Positions 30,005 to 38,650 of a stretch of DNA of 64,000 bases are shown piece after piece. The DNA comes from Flavisphingopyxis soli (GTDB lineage: Bacteria; Pseudomonadota; Alphaproteobacteria; Sphingomonadales; Sphingomonadaceae): NCBI RefSeq assembly GCF_007995095.1, contig NZ_VOPY01000001.1:1079001-1143000 (forward strand). The letters are read 5' to 3'. The position numbers and the translations under genes were made by a program. Within the stretch, counting starts at the first letter, position 1. Every line of letters begins with the position of its first letter. The notes below the pieces were generated by a model that saw nothing but the letters and a program-made list of their open reading frames with translations, was not told where the DNA came from and searched no databases.

Positions 30005-30532
30005 ATGTTCTCGCGCCGTTTGCTGATCCTGTCGAGTGCAGCCCTCGCGCTGACGAGCCTTGCCGGGTGCAACAAGGCGACCGACATGCTCAATCCGCCC
30101 GCGCTCCACGTCGATCGCGCCTATGTCAAGCTGGCGGCCAATCCCGATGCGCCCTCGGCGCTTTATTTCACCGTCCATGGCGGCGCGAGCGATACCAAAT
30201 TGCTCAACGTGCTGATCGACAGCGCGCTGCGCTACGAGATGCATGAAAGCGTGACCAGTGGCGGGATGAGCGACATGAAGAAGCTCGAATACGCGGTTAT
30301 TCCCGCGGGCAAGGACGTGGCGTTCAAGCCGGGCGGCATGCACGTCATGGTCTGGGGTATCTCGAAAAGCGCGATCGCGGCAAACAAGATGCCGGTGATC
30401 TTTGTCTTCCAGAACGGCGACCGGATCGAGTTTGATGCGCAGTTCGTCAAACCCGGTGCGGACGCGGGTGCGGCGATGGCGCACGATGGCATGGCGATGG
30501 GTAACGAGGTGATGGGTAACGAGGCGCAGTGA
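30005..30532 (+). CDS. PCu(A)C copper chaperone, lipoprotein
   Basis: This 175-residue predicted lipoprotein starts at the ATG at 30005, seven bases after AAAGGA; in-frame codons further upstream lack a signal. The lipobox is LAGC. The rest is a PCu(A)C cupredoxin-like domain with the copper-binding pattern H(M)X10MX21HXM: YEMHES, SDMKK and GGMHVMVWG. It would carry Cu(I) in the periplasm toward cytochrome oxidase assembly. The C-terminus has extra Met/His residues (MAHDGMAM) and a duplicated MGNE unit made by a 15-bp tandem repeat. It is divergent from dnaK. Confidence 0.92.
   Translation: MFSRRLLILSSAALALTSLAGCNKATDMLNPPALHVDRAYVKLAANPDAPSALYFTVHGGASDTKLLNVLIDSALRYEMHESVTSGGMSDMKKLEYAVIPAGKDVAFKPGGMHVMVWGISKSAIAANKMPVIFVFQNGDRIEFDAQFVKPGADAGAAMAHDGMAMGNEVMGNEAQ
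30496..30525 (+). repeat. 15-bp tandem duplication at the 3' end of the copper chaperone gene
   Basis: GATGGGTAACGAGGT and GATGGGTAACGAGGC lie head to tail, differing at the last base. They encode the MGNEV-MGNEA end of the protein. It is a recent in-frame slippage duplication. Confidence 0.85.
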
Positions 30533-30570
30533 TCGTGACGAAGTGATCGGGGCGAAATGATCGCACGATC
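30529..30570 (+). repeat. Three 14-bp tandem units spanning a stop and the next start
   Basis: GTGATCGTGACGAA, GTGATCGGGGCGAA and ATGATCGCACGATC are consecutive diverged units. The first contains the TGA of the copper chaperone gene, the second supplies GGGGCGAA as ribosome site, and the third contains the ATG of the next gene at 30557. Confidence 0.6.
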
Positions 30571-31027
30571 CCTGACCGCGGGCGAGCGCACTCTCGCCGC
30601 GTCGATCTTTGGCGATGCGATCGATTATGACGCGGTTGAAATCCGCAACGCCAAATGGGCGTTCTTCCAACCCGCGCGCGTGACGATGGCGCCGATGGGG
30701 CATATCCATTTCAACCCCAAGGGCGGCCTCTACTGCGAGAATTTCTGCGACCGGTCACTGTCGCTCCAGGGCCATTTCATCCATGAAATGACGCATGTCT
30801 GGCAGGCGCAGAAAATGGGACGCTGGTATCTCGTCGTGATGCGCCATCCGTGGAGCCGCTACGATTACGCGCTGCGCCCGGGCTGGCCCCTCGCGCGCTA
30901 TGGGCTCGAACAGCAGGCCGAGATCGTCCGCCATGTCTTCCTGCTGCGGCGCGGCGTGCACGTCCCCGGCGCACCGCCTCTGGCGAGTTACGAGGGCATA
31001 TTGCCGTTCACGCCGAGCATGCGCTGA
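30557..31027 (+). CDS. Putative HExxH metalloprotein ('vgr-related' type)
   Basis: This is a 156-residue protein without a signal peptide. The central motif FIHEMTHVWQ (near residue 76) is an HExxH zinc site. It is preceded by HIHFNPKGGLYCENFCD, with two cysteines and a His. RYGLEQQAEIV further on may supply the third ligand. Sphingomonad relatives are, from memory, often annotated 'vgr related protein', but there is no VgrG spike domain here. Proteolytic activity is inferred from the motif alone. The gene begins 24 bp after the copper chaperone stop, inside a tandem repeat, and its 3' end overlaps the convergent gene at 30988 by 40 bp. Confidence 0.8.
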   Translation: MIARSLTAGERTLAASIFGDAIDYDAVEIRNAKWAFFQPARVTMAPMGHIHFNPKGGLYCENFCDRSLSLQGHFIHEMTHVWQAQKMGRWYLVVMRHPWSRYDYALRPGWPLARYGLEQQAEIVRHVFLLRRGVHVPGAPPLASYEGILPFTPSMR

Positions 31028-31254
31028 GCGTCTGCCTTGCGTTCGTCTTCATAGCGGATGCAGTCGAAAATCTTCGCCCCCGCCAGAAACACCGACCCGG
31101 TGCAGGCGAGCAACAGCAGCCATCCACCGACGCCCGGATAATCGACCCGGTAATGCAGCCCGCGCTCGATCGCGCCGAGGCCAAGGGCATAAACGATCAG
31201 GCACGCTTCGAAGCGTGTCTTGATTATGAAGAGGCGTTTGATCCGTTTCCACAT
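30988..31254 (-). CDS. Small membrane protein with two transmembrane segments
   Basis: This is an 88-residue protein with an Arg/Lys-rich start (MWKRIKRLFIIKTRFEA), one helix at about 17-32 (CLIVYALGLGAIERG) and a second at about 43-60 (GWLLLLACTGSVFLAGA), then a charged cytoplasmic tail. The positive N-terminus suggests an N-in, C-in hairpin. The hydrophobicity pattern and the presence of a coherent tail support it, even though its last 13 codons overlap the convergent HExxH gene. Function is unknown. Confidence 0.75.
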   Translation of the reverse strand: MWKRIKRLFIIKTRFEACLIVYALGLGAIERGLHYRVDYPGVGGWLLLLACTGSVFLAGAKIFDCIRYEDERKADAQRMLGVNGNMPS

Positions 31255-31346
31255 GCTGCCAAGCGTTAAGCAATGGCTGTGCCAATGGCAAGAAACCGCG
31301 GTTCCCGAATTAGGACACAGGGTAAATTGTCAATTAACCTGACAGG

Positions 31347-32609
31347 TCAGACAAGCTCCGACAGATCGAGCGCGTCGAGCAGAGCGCTTCGCGCCTGGTG
31401 CACCGCTGCCACAAAGCCGGGTTCGGCGATCTCGTCGGGCGATACCGATTGCGGCCAGGTCTTCGCGACCACATCGGCGATCGTGTCGAGCTTTTCGGGG
31501 GTGGCGATGAAGCGTGGATCGACGGTCGCGGGATCGGCGACGACGCGCAGGCGCAGGCATGCCGGCCCGCCGCCATTGGCCATCGACTGGCGCACATCGA
31601 CAGGGACGAGCTTGCGGATCGGACCGTTGCCGCGGACCATCTCTTCGAGCCAGCCCCACACCGCGGCATTGTCGCGCGCTTCGGTCGGGACGATCAGCGC
31701 CATGCCGCCATCGGGCCCGTCGCCTGCGGGAATCGTGACCAGCTGCGCGTTGAACAGATAGCTCGCAATCGCGTCATCGAGGCTGACGATGTTGCGCGGC
31801 ACCTCGATGATCTCGACCTCGGGCATGATCGCGCGAATCGCGGCATAGGTCAGTTCGGGGTCGGCAAAGGCGAGCTGGTGGCAGAACAGGACGTTTTCGT
31901 TGGCGACCGCGACGACGTCGTTGTGGAACGCGCCGCTGCCGATGGCCGCGTCGGCCTGCGCGACGAACAGCGTCCGCGCGGGATCGAGCCGGTGGTAGCG
32001 CGCGACCGCGCGCGACGCCTCGATATGCTGGCGCACCGGGTATTTGCCGCCGGTGATGCCGTAGACGAAGATTTCGAGGCCCGGCGCATCGTGGCTGCTG
32101 CACAGGCGCAGGTGGTTGGCGGCACCTTCGTCGCCGAACGGCGAGGGAACGGGGGGATGAACCTGGAACGCGTCATGCGCAAAGGCGAGCTTGAGCTGCG
32201 CCAGCGTCCCGGGCCATTCGTGGCTGCGATGCGCCATCGCCTGCAGGTTGGCGACGGTCAGGTGGCATTTGCCGTCGGCGCTGTCGGGCGCGGGGGAAAC
32301 CGTCGCGGCATTGGCCGCCCACATCGACGATGCCGACATTGCCGCTGCCTGCAGATAGGGATCGGCATCGGGGAAATTCGTGCCGAGGCTCGCCAGCCAG
32401 CGATCGTCGGGCCGGTCGAGCGGCATGAAAAATCCCTGCGCGAGGCCAAGGTCGAGGTTGGCGTGCATCTTGGCGATGCCCTGCAACGCGGCTTCGCGCG
32501 GCTGCGACGCGGTGCGCGCGTTGTTTGCCGACGCGACGTTGCCCGGGCTCAGGCCGGCGTAATTGTGGCTCGGCCCGATAATGCCGTCGAAGTTGATTTC
32601 GGTCAGCAT
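31347..32609 (-). CDS. astB: N-succinylarginine dihydrolase
   Basis: This 420-residue guanidine-modifying enzyme of the arginine succinyltransferase (AST) pathway converts N2-succinylarginine to N2-succinylornithine, CO2 and two ammonia. Visible landmarks are EINFDGIIGPSHNYAGLS at the start (substrate loop), CSSHDAPGLEIFVYG near residue 175, FHNDVVAVAN near 245 and NGGGPACLRLR near 360, which carries the catalytic Cys. The ATG at 32609 overlaps the astA stop by one base (TGATG), which implies translational coupling; the in-frame TTG further up is not needed. It is the last gene of the operon. Confidence 0.96.
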   Translation of the reverse strand: MLTEINFDGIIGPSHNYAGLSPGNVASANNARTASQPREAALQGIAKMHANLDLGLAQGFFMPLDRPDDRWLASLGTNFPDADPYLQAAAMSASSMWAANAATVSPAPDSADGKCHLTVANLQAMAHRSHEWPGTLAQLKLAFAHDAFQVHPPVPSPFGDEGAANHLRLCSSHDAPGLEIFVYGITGGKYPVRQHIEASRAVARYHRLDPARTLFVAQADAAIGSGAFHNDVVAVANENVLFCHQLAFADPELTYAAIRAIMPEVEIIEVPRNIVSLDDAIASYLFNAQLVTIPAGDGPDGGMALIVPTEARDNAAVWGWLEEMVRGNGPIRKLVPVDVRQSMANGGGPACLRLRVVADPATVDPRFIATPEKLDTIADVVAKTWPQSVSPDEIAEPGFVAAVHQARSALLDALDLSELV

Positions 32610-33619
32610 CAGCGTGCCACCCACAGGACCGAGGCGCCGGGTTCGATCCGGAGCTGGTCGGCGGCCTGGCGCGATAAGGTTATGCCCTGGTCGGTGATGC
32701 CGATATCGGCATAGCAGCAGCGGAAGTCGGCCAACTTGCCGACCGATACCATCGCCCGCGTGTCGCCCTTGGCGATGCCGCTGACCCAGGCCTCTTCGGC
32801 ATTGCGCACCGATTTGATCTGGTCGGTGCGGGCGATCATCGTCGGGCCGCCGTCGAAGATGTCGATATAGTTTTCATAGGCGAAACCCTCGGTCTCGAGC
32901 ATCCGCATCGCCGCGCGGCCCGATGTGTGCGGCACGCCCATGACGCTGCGCGCGGCCTCCGACAGCATCGCGACATAGATCGGATGCTTGGGCATCAGGT
33001 CGGCGATGAACTGGTTGCCGTGGATCGCGTTGAACTCGTCGGCTTCCTGGAAGCTCATGCCAAAGAACTTGCCGGCGACCCCGTCCCAGAAGGGCGAACC
33101 GCCCGCCTCGTCGATGACGCCGCGCAGCTCGGCGAGCACCCGGTCGTCGAAGCGGCGACGATGCCTGGCGATGAACAGATAGCGCGAGCGCGCGAGCAGC
33201 ATGCCGAGACCGCCGGCCCGCTGGCCGGGATGGAGGAACAGGCCGCCGACTTCGCTGGCGCCTTCCAGATCGGTCGTCAGCGACAGGATCCGTGCGCTGA
33301 AGGTCCGGTCGAGCTCCTTGCTCGATTGCGTATAGGAGCTCAGCCGATAGCTGTAGAACGGCCACGAACTGCCGACCTTGCCGAACAGCTGGCACGTGCC
33401 GACGACCTGCTTGTTGTCGCAATCCTCCAGCACAAGGATGAACAGGTCGTCCTGCGGCTCGGTCGCGTCGCTGGCGAACGATGCGGCGGCTTTTTCCAGC
33501 TTGCTGGCGAGCGACGTCCGGTCGGCGGGCAGGTTGGTGAACCCCCCGCCGGTAAGCTTGGCCATCTCGTAGATCGGCTGGAGGTCGGCGGTCGTCGCCG
33601 TACGAATGCAAAAGCTCAT
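32609..33619 (-). CDS. astA: Arginine N-succinyltransferase
   Basis: This 336-residue acyltransferase transfers succinyl from succinyl-CoA to the alpha-amino group of arginine, the first AST step. It opens FCIRTATTADLQPIYEMAKLT and contains GFTNLPADR, LFLHPGQRAGGLGMLLARSRY (the GNAT-like CoA loop), FWDGVAGKFFGMSF and the C-terminal VGVPH-equivalent MGVPHTSGRAA. The ATG overlaps the stop of the upstream M20 gene by four bases (ATGA). Other AST genes (astC, astD, astE) are absent from the window. Confidence 0.96.
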   Translation of the reverse strand: MSFCIRTATTADLQPIYEMAKLTGGGFTNLPADRTSLASKLEKAAASFASDATEPQDDLFILVLEDCDNKQVVGTCQLFGKVGSSWPFYSYRLSSYTQSSKELDRTFSARILSLTTDLEGASEVGGLFLHPGQRAGGLGMLLARSRYLFIARHRRRFDDRVLAELRGVIDEAGGSPFWDGVAGKFFGMSFQEADEFNAIHGNQFIADLMPKHPIYVAMLSEAARSVMGVPHTSGRAAMRMLETEGFAYENYIDIFDGGPTMIARTDQIKSVRNAEEAWVSGIAKGDTRAMVSVGKLADFRCCYADIGITDQGITLSRQAADQLRIEPGASVLWVAR

Positions 33620-34827
33620 AAATGTCCCTTGGCAATGATGCGCCGGATGGTGAGCGCCGACAAAGCGGCGCGCTCGGCGAGACTGGCGACGATCATGAAC
33701 TCGTCACGCGAATGAATTGCGCCGCCGCGGACGCCCATCGTGTCGACGACGGGCACGCCGCAGGCGGCGATGTTGTTGCCGTCGCACACGCCGCCGGTTG
33801 CTTTCCAGCCGATATCGAGGCCGAGATCGGCGCCGCAATCCCTGACGAGGTCGAACAGGCGCTGGGCCGACGCGTTGATCGGCTTGGGCGGGCGTCCGAA
33901 GCCGCCATGGCGGGCGATCGTGACGTCGTGGCGCTCGGCGACCTCGGCGATGATGCGCGACAGCGCGGCATCGGCGGCGGTCTCGTCAGCGGGGGTCGCG
34001 GGACGGAAATTGACGCGCAATATGGCCGCATCGGGCACGACGTTGTTGGGCCCGCCACCGTCGATCCGGGCGGGGTTCACCGACAATCCGGCGCGGTGCA
34101 GCGCCTTCAAACGCAGCGCGAGATCGGCGGCGGCGACGATCGCGTTGCGGCCGTCATCGGGGTTGCGCCCGGCGTGCGCGCTCTTGCCGCTGATCGTCAG
34201 CGAGAAATTGCCGCTGCCGCCGCGCGCGCCGGCGAGCGTGCCGTCGGGCAGCGCCGAAGGCTCGTAGGTCAGTGCGGCAAGCTTGCCGCGCGCCAGCTCG
34301 GCGATCAGCGCAGCCGATGAGGGCGAGCCGACCTCTTCATCGGAATTGATCAGGACGTCGTAGCCGAAGCCTTCGCAATCGCCCGATGCCTCGACCGCGC
34401 CAAGCGCCGCGAGCATCACCGCGATGCCGCCCTTCATGTCGGCGACGCCGGGGCCGCCCAAGGTCGCATCGTCGATCCAGTGCAGCGCCTGGAAGGGGTG
34501 ATCGATGCCGAACACCGTGTCCATGTGGCCGGTGAACAGCATCCTGAGCGGCGCATCGGGGCGCACGCTGAGCACGAGATGACGGCCATGCTCGACCACG
34601 TTGACCTTGCCCGCCGCATCGACCGTCTCGACCGGCGCAGGATCGACCAGCCGGACTTCGCCGGGCAGTCGCGCGAAAGCGTCTGAGAGTTCGGACGCGA
34701 CATTGGCGAGCCCGGCAAGATTCGCAGAGCCCGAATTGGTCGCCGCCCAGCGTTCGACCTGCGCCAGCATTGCGGCCTGGTCGATCGTCTCGATCATTGC
34801 GGTTTCGGTGGGGGAAAGTTGCGGCAT
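33616..34827 (-). CDS. M20 family metallohydrolase linked to arginine degradation
   Basis: This is a 403-residue dizinc amidohydrolase of the M20/ArgE-DapE-CPG2 group. The metal ligands are in FTGHMDTVFG (near 97) and GGPGVADMKGG (near 130), and NSDEEVGSPSS (near 162) gives the catalytic Glu pair. The dimerisation lid follows (ISGKSAHAGRNPDDGRN). The last ligand is in IHSRDEFM. It is fused by a 4-bp overlap to astA and follows aguB, so it belongs to the arginine/agmatine operon. No AstE is visible here; this enzyme could desuccinylate N2-succinylornithine or succinylglutamate, but that is inference, and carboxypeptidase-like alternatives remain. Confidence 0.88.
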   Translation of the reverse strand: MPQLSPTETAMIETIDQAAMLAQVERWAATNSGSANLAGLANVASELSDAFARLPGEVRLVDPAPVETVDAAGKVNVVEHGRHLVLSVRPDAPLRMLFTGHMDTVFGIDHPFQALHWIDDATLGGPGVADMKGGIAVMLAALGAVEASGDCEGFGYDVLINSDEEVGSPSSAALIAELARGKLAALTYEPSALPDGTLAGARGGSGNFSLTISGKSAHAGRNPDDGRNAIVAAADLALRLKALHRAGLSVNPARIDGGGPNNVVPDAAILRVNFRPATPADETAADAALSRIIAEVAERHDVTIARHGGFGRPPKPINASAQRLFDLVRDCGADLGLDIGWKATGGVCDGNNIAACGVPVVDTMGVRGGAIHSRDEFMIVASLAERAALSALTIRRIIAKGHL

Positions 34828-34889
34828 GGCGAGCCTCTTAGCGCGCCATCGGCGGATCGGCTAGCCGACGGGCAAAATCGCTGCGCCGG

Positions 34890-35738
34890 TTAGATATCTT
34901 CGGCGATCCGCGTGTACAATTCGGGCCGCCGGTCGCGAAAGAATCCCATGCCCGCGCGATGCTTGGCCGCACGTTCGAGATCGAGCGTGGCGACGAGCAC
35001 GCCGCTTTCCTCACCGTCGAACTCGGCAACGACGTCGCCCCATTCGTCGCAGATGAAGCTGTGGCCATAGAAGCGCTGGCCGTCCTCGTTGCCGATCCGG
35101 TTCGATGCGATCACCGGCATGCAGTTCGATACCGCATGGCCCTGCATCGCGCGGCGCCACATCCGGCTGGTGTCGAGCGTGTCGTCATACGGCTCGGTGC
35201 CGATCGCGGTCGGATAGAACAGCGCCTCGGCGCCCATCAGCGCCATGACGCGCGCGCTTTCGGGATACCATTGGTCCCAGCAGATGCCGACGCCGACGGG
35301 CGCTGCAGGCGTATTCCAGACGCGAAACCCGCCATTGCCGGGACGGAAATAGAATTTTTCCTCATAGCCCGGCCCGTCGGGAATGTGGCTCTTGCGATAG
35401 ACGCCGCGCACCGTGCCGTCGGGGCCGATCATCGCCAGGCTGTTGTAATAATGATGGCCGTCGCGCTCGAAGAAGCTGGTCGGGATGAACACGCCCAGCT
35501 CGTCGGCCAGCGCCTGCATCGCCAGCACCGCAGCATGTTCGCCGACGGGCCGCGCGTTGGCGAACAGCGCCTCATCCTCGACCTTGCAGAAATAGGGGCC
35601 TTCGAACAGTTCGGGTGGCAAAATCACCGTCGCGCCCTTGGCAGCTGCCTCGCGAACACGCGCGCTTACCGCCGCGATGTTGGCGGTGATGTCATCGGAA
35701 AAGGCGAGCTGCATCGCAGCGACGGTGAGGGTGCGCAT
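34890..35738 (-). CDS. aguB: N-carbamoylputrescine amidase
   Basis: This 282-residue nitrilase-superfamily amidase converts N-carbamoylputrescine to putrescine, CO2 and ammonia. The start at 35738 follows AAGG and gives MRTLTVAAMQ; upstream in-frame codons belong to the aguA region. The Glu-Lys-Cys triad is visible: ILPPELFEG (near 43), YRKSHIPDGPGYEEKFYF (near 117) and GVGICWDQWYPESAR (near 155). These exact surroundings are typical of AguB. It is 10 bp downstream of aguA and 62 bp before the M20 gene. Confidence 0.95.
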   Translation of the reverse strand: MRTLTVAAMQLAFSDDITANIAAVSARVREAAAKGATVILPPELFEGPYFCKVEDEALFANARPVGEHAAVLAMQALADELGVFIPTSFFERDGHHYYNSLAMIGPDGTVRGVYRKSHIPDGPGYEEKFYFRPGNGGFRVWNTPAAPVGVGICWDQWYPESARVMALMGAEALFYPTAIGTEPYDDTLDTSRMWRRAMQGHAVSNCMPVIASNRIGNEDGQRFYGHSFICDEWGDVVAEFDGEESGVLVATLDLERAAKHRAGMGFFRDRRPELYTRIAEDI

Positions 35739-35748
35739 GGCGAGCCTT

Positions 35749-36732
35749 CTACTCCGGCACCTGCTGGCTGCAACAGTGGAAGCTGCCACCGCCGCCCAGG
35801 ATCGCGTTCGACGGCAGGCCGATGATGCGCCGGTCGGGAAACAGTTCGGCGAGCGTGTCGGTCGCAATGCCGTCGGCGCCGACGCCGTATTGCGGCACGA
35901 CGACGACCGAATTGCCGATGTAGAAGTTCATGTACGACGCGGGGACCACCTCGCCTTCGACGACGATCCGCCCGGGCGAGGGCATGGTAACGACCTCGAC
36001 GCCGAACTGGTCGGCGCGCACGCGGGCATCGGAATAGACCTGGGCATTGGGATCGTCGGCCCCGTTCGGGATCGGCAACAGCAACAATCGCTTGCCGACG
36101 AAACGCGCAAGATTGTCGACATGCCCGTCGGTGTGGTCGCCCTCGAGCCCGTCGCCGAGCCATAGCAGCGAAGTAATGCCGAGCGTGTCGCGCAATCGCT
36201 GCTCGATGTCGTGGCGCGTCAGCTGGGCATTGCGGTTGGGATTGCGCAGGCACTGTTCGGTGGTGACGCCCAGGCCGCTGCCATCGACATCGATCGCGCC
36301 GCCTTCGAGCACCCAGTCGTGCGCGATGCGATCGAAGCCAACGGCTGCGGCGAGGCGCTGTCCGATGTCCTCGTCGCCGGCCATTGCGAACTTGCCGCCC
36401 CAGCCGTTGAACGCGAAATCGTTTGCCGTGCGCGCAGCGCCGCCGCCGCTGATGATCGGGGCGGTATCGCGCAGCCAGACGTCGCCGAGCGCCATGCGCC
36501 GGATCGCGACGTGGCTATCGGCCAGTAGTGCGCGCGCGGCCGCCTCGGACTCGGCATCGTTGACGATCAGGTCAACCGGCTCGCCGCGCCCGCCGTCGGC
36601 GACCGCAGCGGCGAACGCTGCGATCTGCCGGCGCGCCGTGTCGAAGTCAGCCTCGGGCCATTCGTCGCGGTCGTGCGGAAAGCCGATCCAGACGCGTTCG
36701 TGCCGCGCCCATTCGGGTTGCATCCTGGTCAT
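35749..36732 (-). CDS. aguA: Agmatine deiminase
   Basis: This 327-residue guanidino-group modifying enzyme converts agmatine to N-carbamoylputrescine and ammonia. It opens MQPEWARHERVWIGFPHD and has WLRDTAPI (near 84), VLEGGAIDVDGSG (near 150), GDGLEGDHTDGHVDNLARF (near 205) and the catalytic Cys in GGGSFHCCSQQ close to the C-terminus. The ATG at 36732 is preferred over an in-frame TTG five codons upstream. No arginine decarboxylase is present here, so agmatine must come from elsewhere. The next gene, aguB, completes the route to putrescine. Confidence 0.95.
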   Translation of the reverse strand: MTRMQPEWARHERVWIGFPHDRDEWPEADFDTARRQIAAFAAAVADGGRGEPVDLIVNDAESEAAARALLADSHVAIRRMALGDVWLRDTAPIISGGGAARTANDFAFNGWGGKFAMAGDEDIGQRLAAAVGFDRIAHDWVLEGGAIDVDGSGLGVTTEQCLRNPNRNAQLTRHDIEQRLRDTLGITSLLWLGDGLEGDHTDGHVDNLARFVGKRLLLLPIPNGADDPNAQVYSDARVRADQFGVEVVTMPSPGRIVVEGEVVPASYMNFYIGNSVVVVPQYGVGADGIATDTLAELFPDRRIIGLPSNAILGGGGSFHCCSQQVPE

Positions 36733-36758
36733 ATCGGACGGTCCCAATCGGCTCCCGA

Positions 36759-38465
36759 TCAGCTGGTCGGGCGGCTTTCGTCGCGTGCCTTGCGGAATTC
36801 GTCGCCCTTGTTCCAGTTGGGCCAGGCGTCGGTCATCGCGAGCATCCGGCCAACCGCGAAATAGACCTTGAGATCGGCCATCATGCCGTCCCAGTTCCAG
36901 TCGTCGGTCACTTCGTCCGACGGCGCGTGATACCGATTTTCGGTATAGTCCTCGGCCGCCTTCTTGCCGGCTGCGACGCCGCCCTTGATGAGGTCCTCGC
37001 CCGCTTCGAAATAGAGCATCGGAACCCCCTGCTTGGCGAAGCTGAAATGATCGGAGCGATAATAATAGCCCTTTTCGGGGGTCGATTCGTCAACCAGTAC
37101 GCGGTTGTTGAGCTTCGCCGCCTTTTCCAGATAGCGGTCGAGGCCGGACTTGCCGCGCCCGATAACGACGAGATCCTTGGCCGGACCCGCCGCCGAGAGC
37201 GCATCCATGTTGACGCCGCCGACCGTCTGGCCGAGCGGGAAGACAGGGTTTTCAGCATAATATTCGGATCCGAGCAAACCCGATTCCTCGGCCGTCAGCG
37301 CGATGAAGACGATCGTGCGTTCGGCCGGTCCCTGCGCGACGTGCGCCTTGGCGAGCGCGACCAGCGCGGCGGCACCGGTCGCATTGTCGATCGCGCCGTT
37401 GCAGATGTCATCGCCAGTCGCATCGGCGCCGCAATGGCCGAGGTGATCCCAGTGCGCGGTATAGAGGACATATTCGTTGGGCCGCGTCTTGCCGGGCAGG
37501 ATGCCGATGACGTTTTTCGACAGCGTCTTCTTGATCGTGTTGTCGAACGAAAGCGATGCCTTCACCCCCAGCGGGACAGCCTTGAAGCCGGGCTTCTTGG
37601 CAGCGGCGCGGAGCTTGTCGAAGTCCTGGCCGGCGCTGGCGAACAGCTGTTTCGCCTTGGCCAGCTGGATCCAGCCGTTGGCGGCGGTCGCGTCCATGTG
37701 GTTGTTGGTGGCATCGGCAACGTTCTGCGGGCCGGTCCAGCTCGATTCGACGACGTTCCAGCCATAAGCGGCGGGCTCGGTATCGTGGACGATGATCGCG
37801 GCGGCTGCGCCCTGGCGTGCGGCTTCCTCGTATTTGTAGGTCCAGCGACCGTAATAGGTCATCGCACGGCCGTTGAATTCGCCGTCATTGCCCTTGGTTT
37901 CCCAGTCGGGATCGTTGACCAGTATGATGACCGTCTTGCCCTTGACGTCGAGCCCGGCATAGTCGTTCCACTTCTTCTCCGGCGCATTGATGCCATAGCC
38001 GACGAAGACGACGTCGCTGTCGGCGACCGAAATCTTGTCGGTGACGCGATAGGTCGCGGCGACGAAATCGGAGCCGTAGTCGAGCGACATGTCGGTCTTG
38101 CCACCGGTGAACTCGAGCGGCGAAACGTTCTTGGCGGTAATCTCGACGAGCGGCACGTCCTGGAACCATTGGCCGTTGTTGCCGGGCTTCAATCCGGCGC
38201 CGGCGAACTCGCGCGTCAGCAGCGCCATCGTCTTCTCTTCGCCGACGGTGCCCGGCATGCGTCCCTCAAATTCGTCGCTTGAAAGCTCGCCGACCAGCGT
38301 CTTCATCGTGTCGAGCGACAGGTCGGGAACGGTGACGTCGGGCAGTGCCTCGTTCGCCGCAACCGCCTCATTGCCCGCTTCGTTCCCGCTCTGCGCGAAG
38401 TTGCACGCGGCGAGGCTGGCAAGCGCCCCGACGGCAAGGGGAAGGGCAAACAAACGAGGCAACAT
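36759..38465 (-). CDS. M28 family aminopeptidase lipoprotein with PA domain
   Basis: This is a 568-residue predicted lipoprotein (lipobox LAAC near residue 21). The protease-associated (PA) domain occupies about 150-290 (VFVGYGINAPEKKWNDYAG). The M28 peptidase domain follows, with zinc ligands in YTAHWDHLGHCG (near 345), CNGAIDNATGAAALV (near 365), LTAEESGLLGSEYY (near 400) and the late YHAPSDE motif. It should be a periplasmic or outer-membrane aminopeptidase that supplies amino acids. It is 26 bp upstream of aguA on the same strand, so it may be the first gene of the arginine/agmatine operon. The S9 peptidase at 38651 is divergent from it. Confidence 0.92.
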   Translation of the reverse strand: MLPRLFALPLAVGALASLAACNFAQSGNEAGNEAVAANEALPDVTVPDLSLDTMKTLVGELSSDEFEGRMPGTVGEEKTMALLTREFAGAGLKPGNNGQWFQDVPLVEITAKNVSPLEFTGGKTDMSLDYGSDFVAATYRVTDKISVADSDVVFVGYGINAPEKKWNDYAGLDVKGKTVIILVNDPDWETKGNDGEFNGRAMTYYGRWTYKYEEAARQGAAAAIIVHDTEPAAYGWNVVESSWTGPQNVADATNNHMDATAANGWIQLAKAKQLFASAGQDFDKLRAAAKKPGFKAVPLGVKASLSFDNTIKKTLSKNVIGILPGKTRPNEYVLYTAHWDHLGHCGADATGDDICNGAIDNATGAAALVALAKAHVAQGPAERTIVFIALTAEESGLLGSEYYAENPVFPLGQTVGGVNMDALSAAGPAKDLVVIGRGKSGLDRYLEKAAKLNNRVLVDESTPEKGYYYRSDHFSFAKQGVPMLYFEAGEDLIKGGVAAGKKAAEDYTENRYHAPSDEVTDDWNWDGMMADLKVYFAVGRMLAMTDAWPNWNKGDEFRKARDESRPTS

Positions 38466-38650
38466 CGGCAGCTCCTGAAATTGCGTGACGCCGACCGGCG
38501 GACGGAGTCGGCGATTGATCGGTCAATAGTGTTGCCGGGATAGACCAGATGCAGCGCAGGTTCAACGCGGCAGCCGAGGCCGGTGCACAATTTGCGCTTG
38601 ATCCAGGAGAGTCGTTTTGCGACGGTCGCGCTCATCAAGGGGGGATTACT

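Noticed and set aside
31330-31346. An imperfect inverted repeat (ttgtc...gacaa with acct...aggt) at the end of astB.
   Set aside because: The arms are unevenly spaced and short, and it lacks a T-run; it does not meet the pattern of a terminator or operator.
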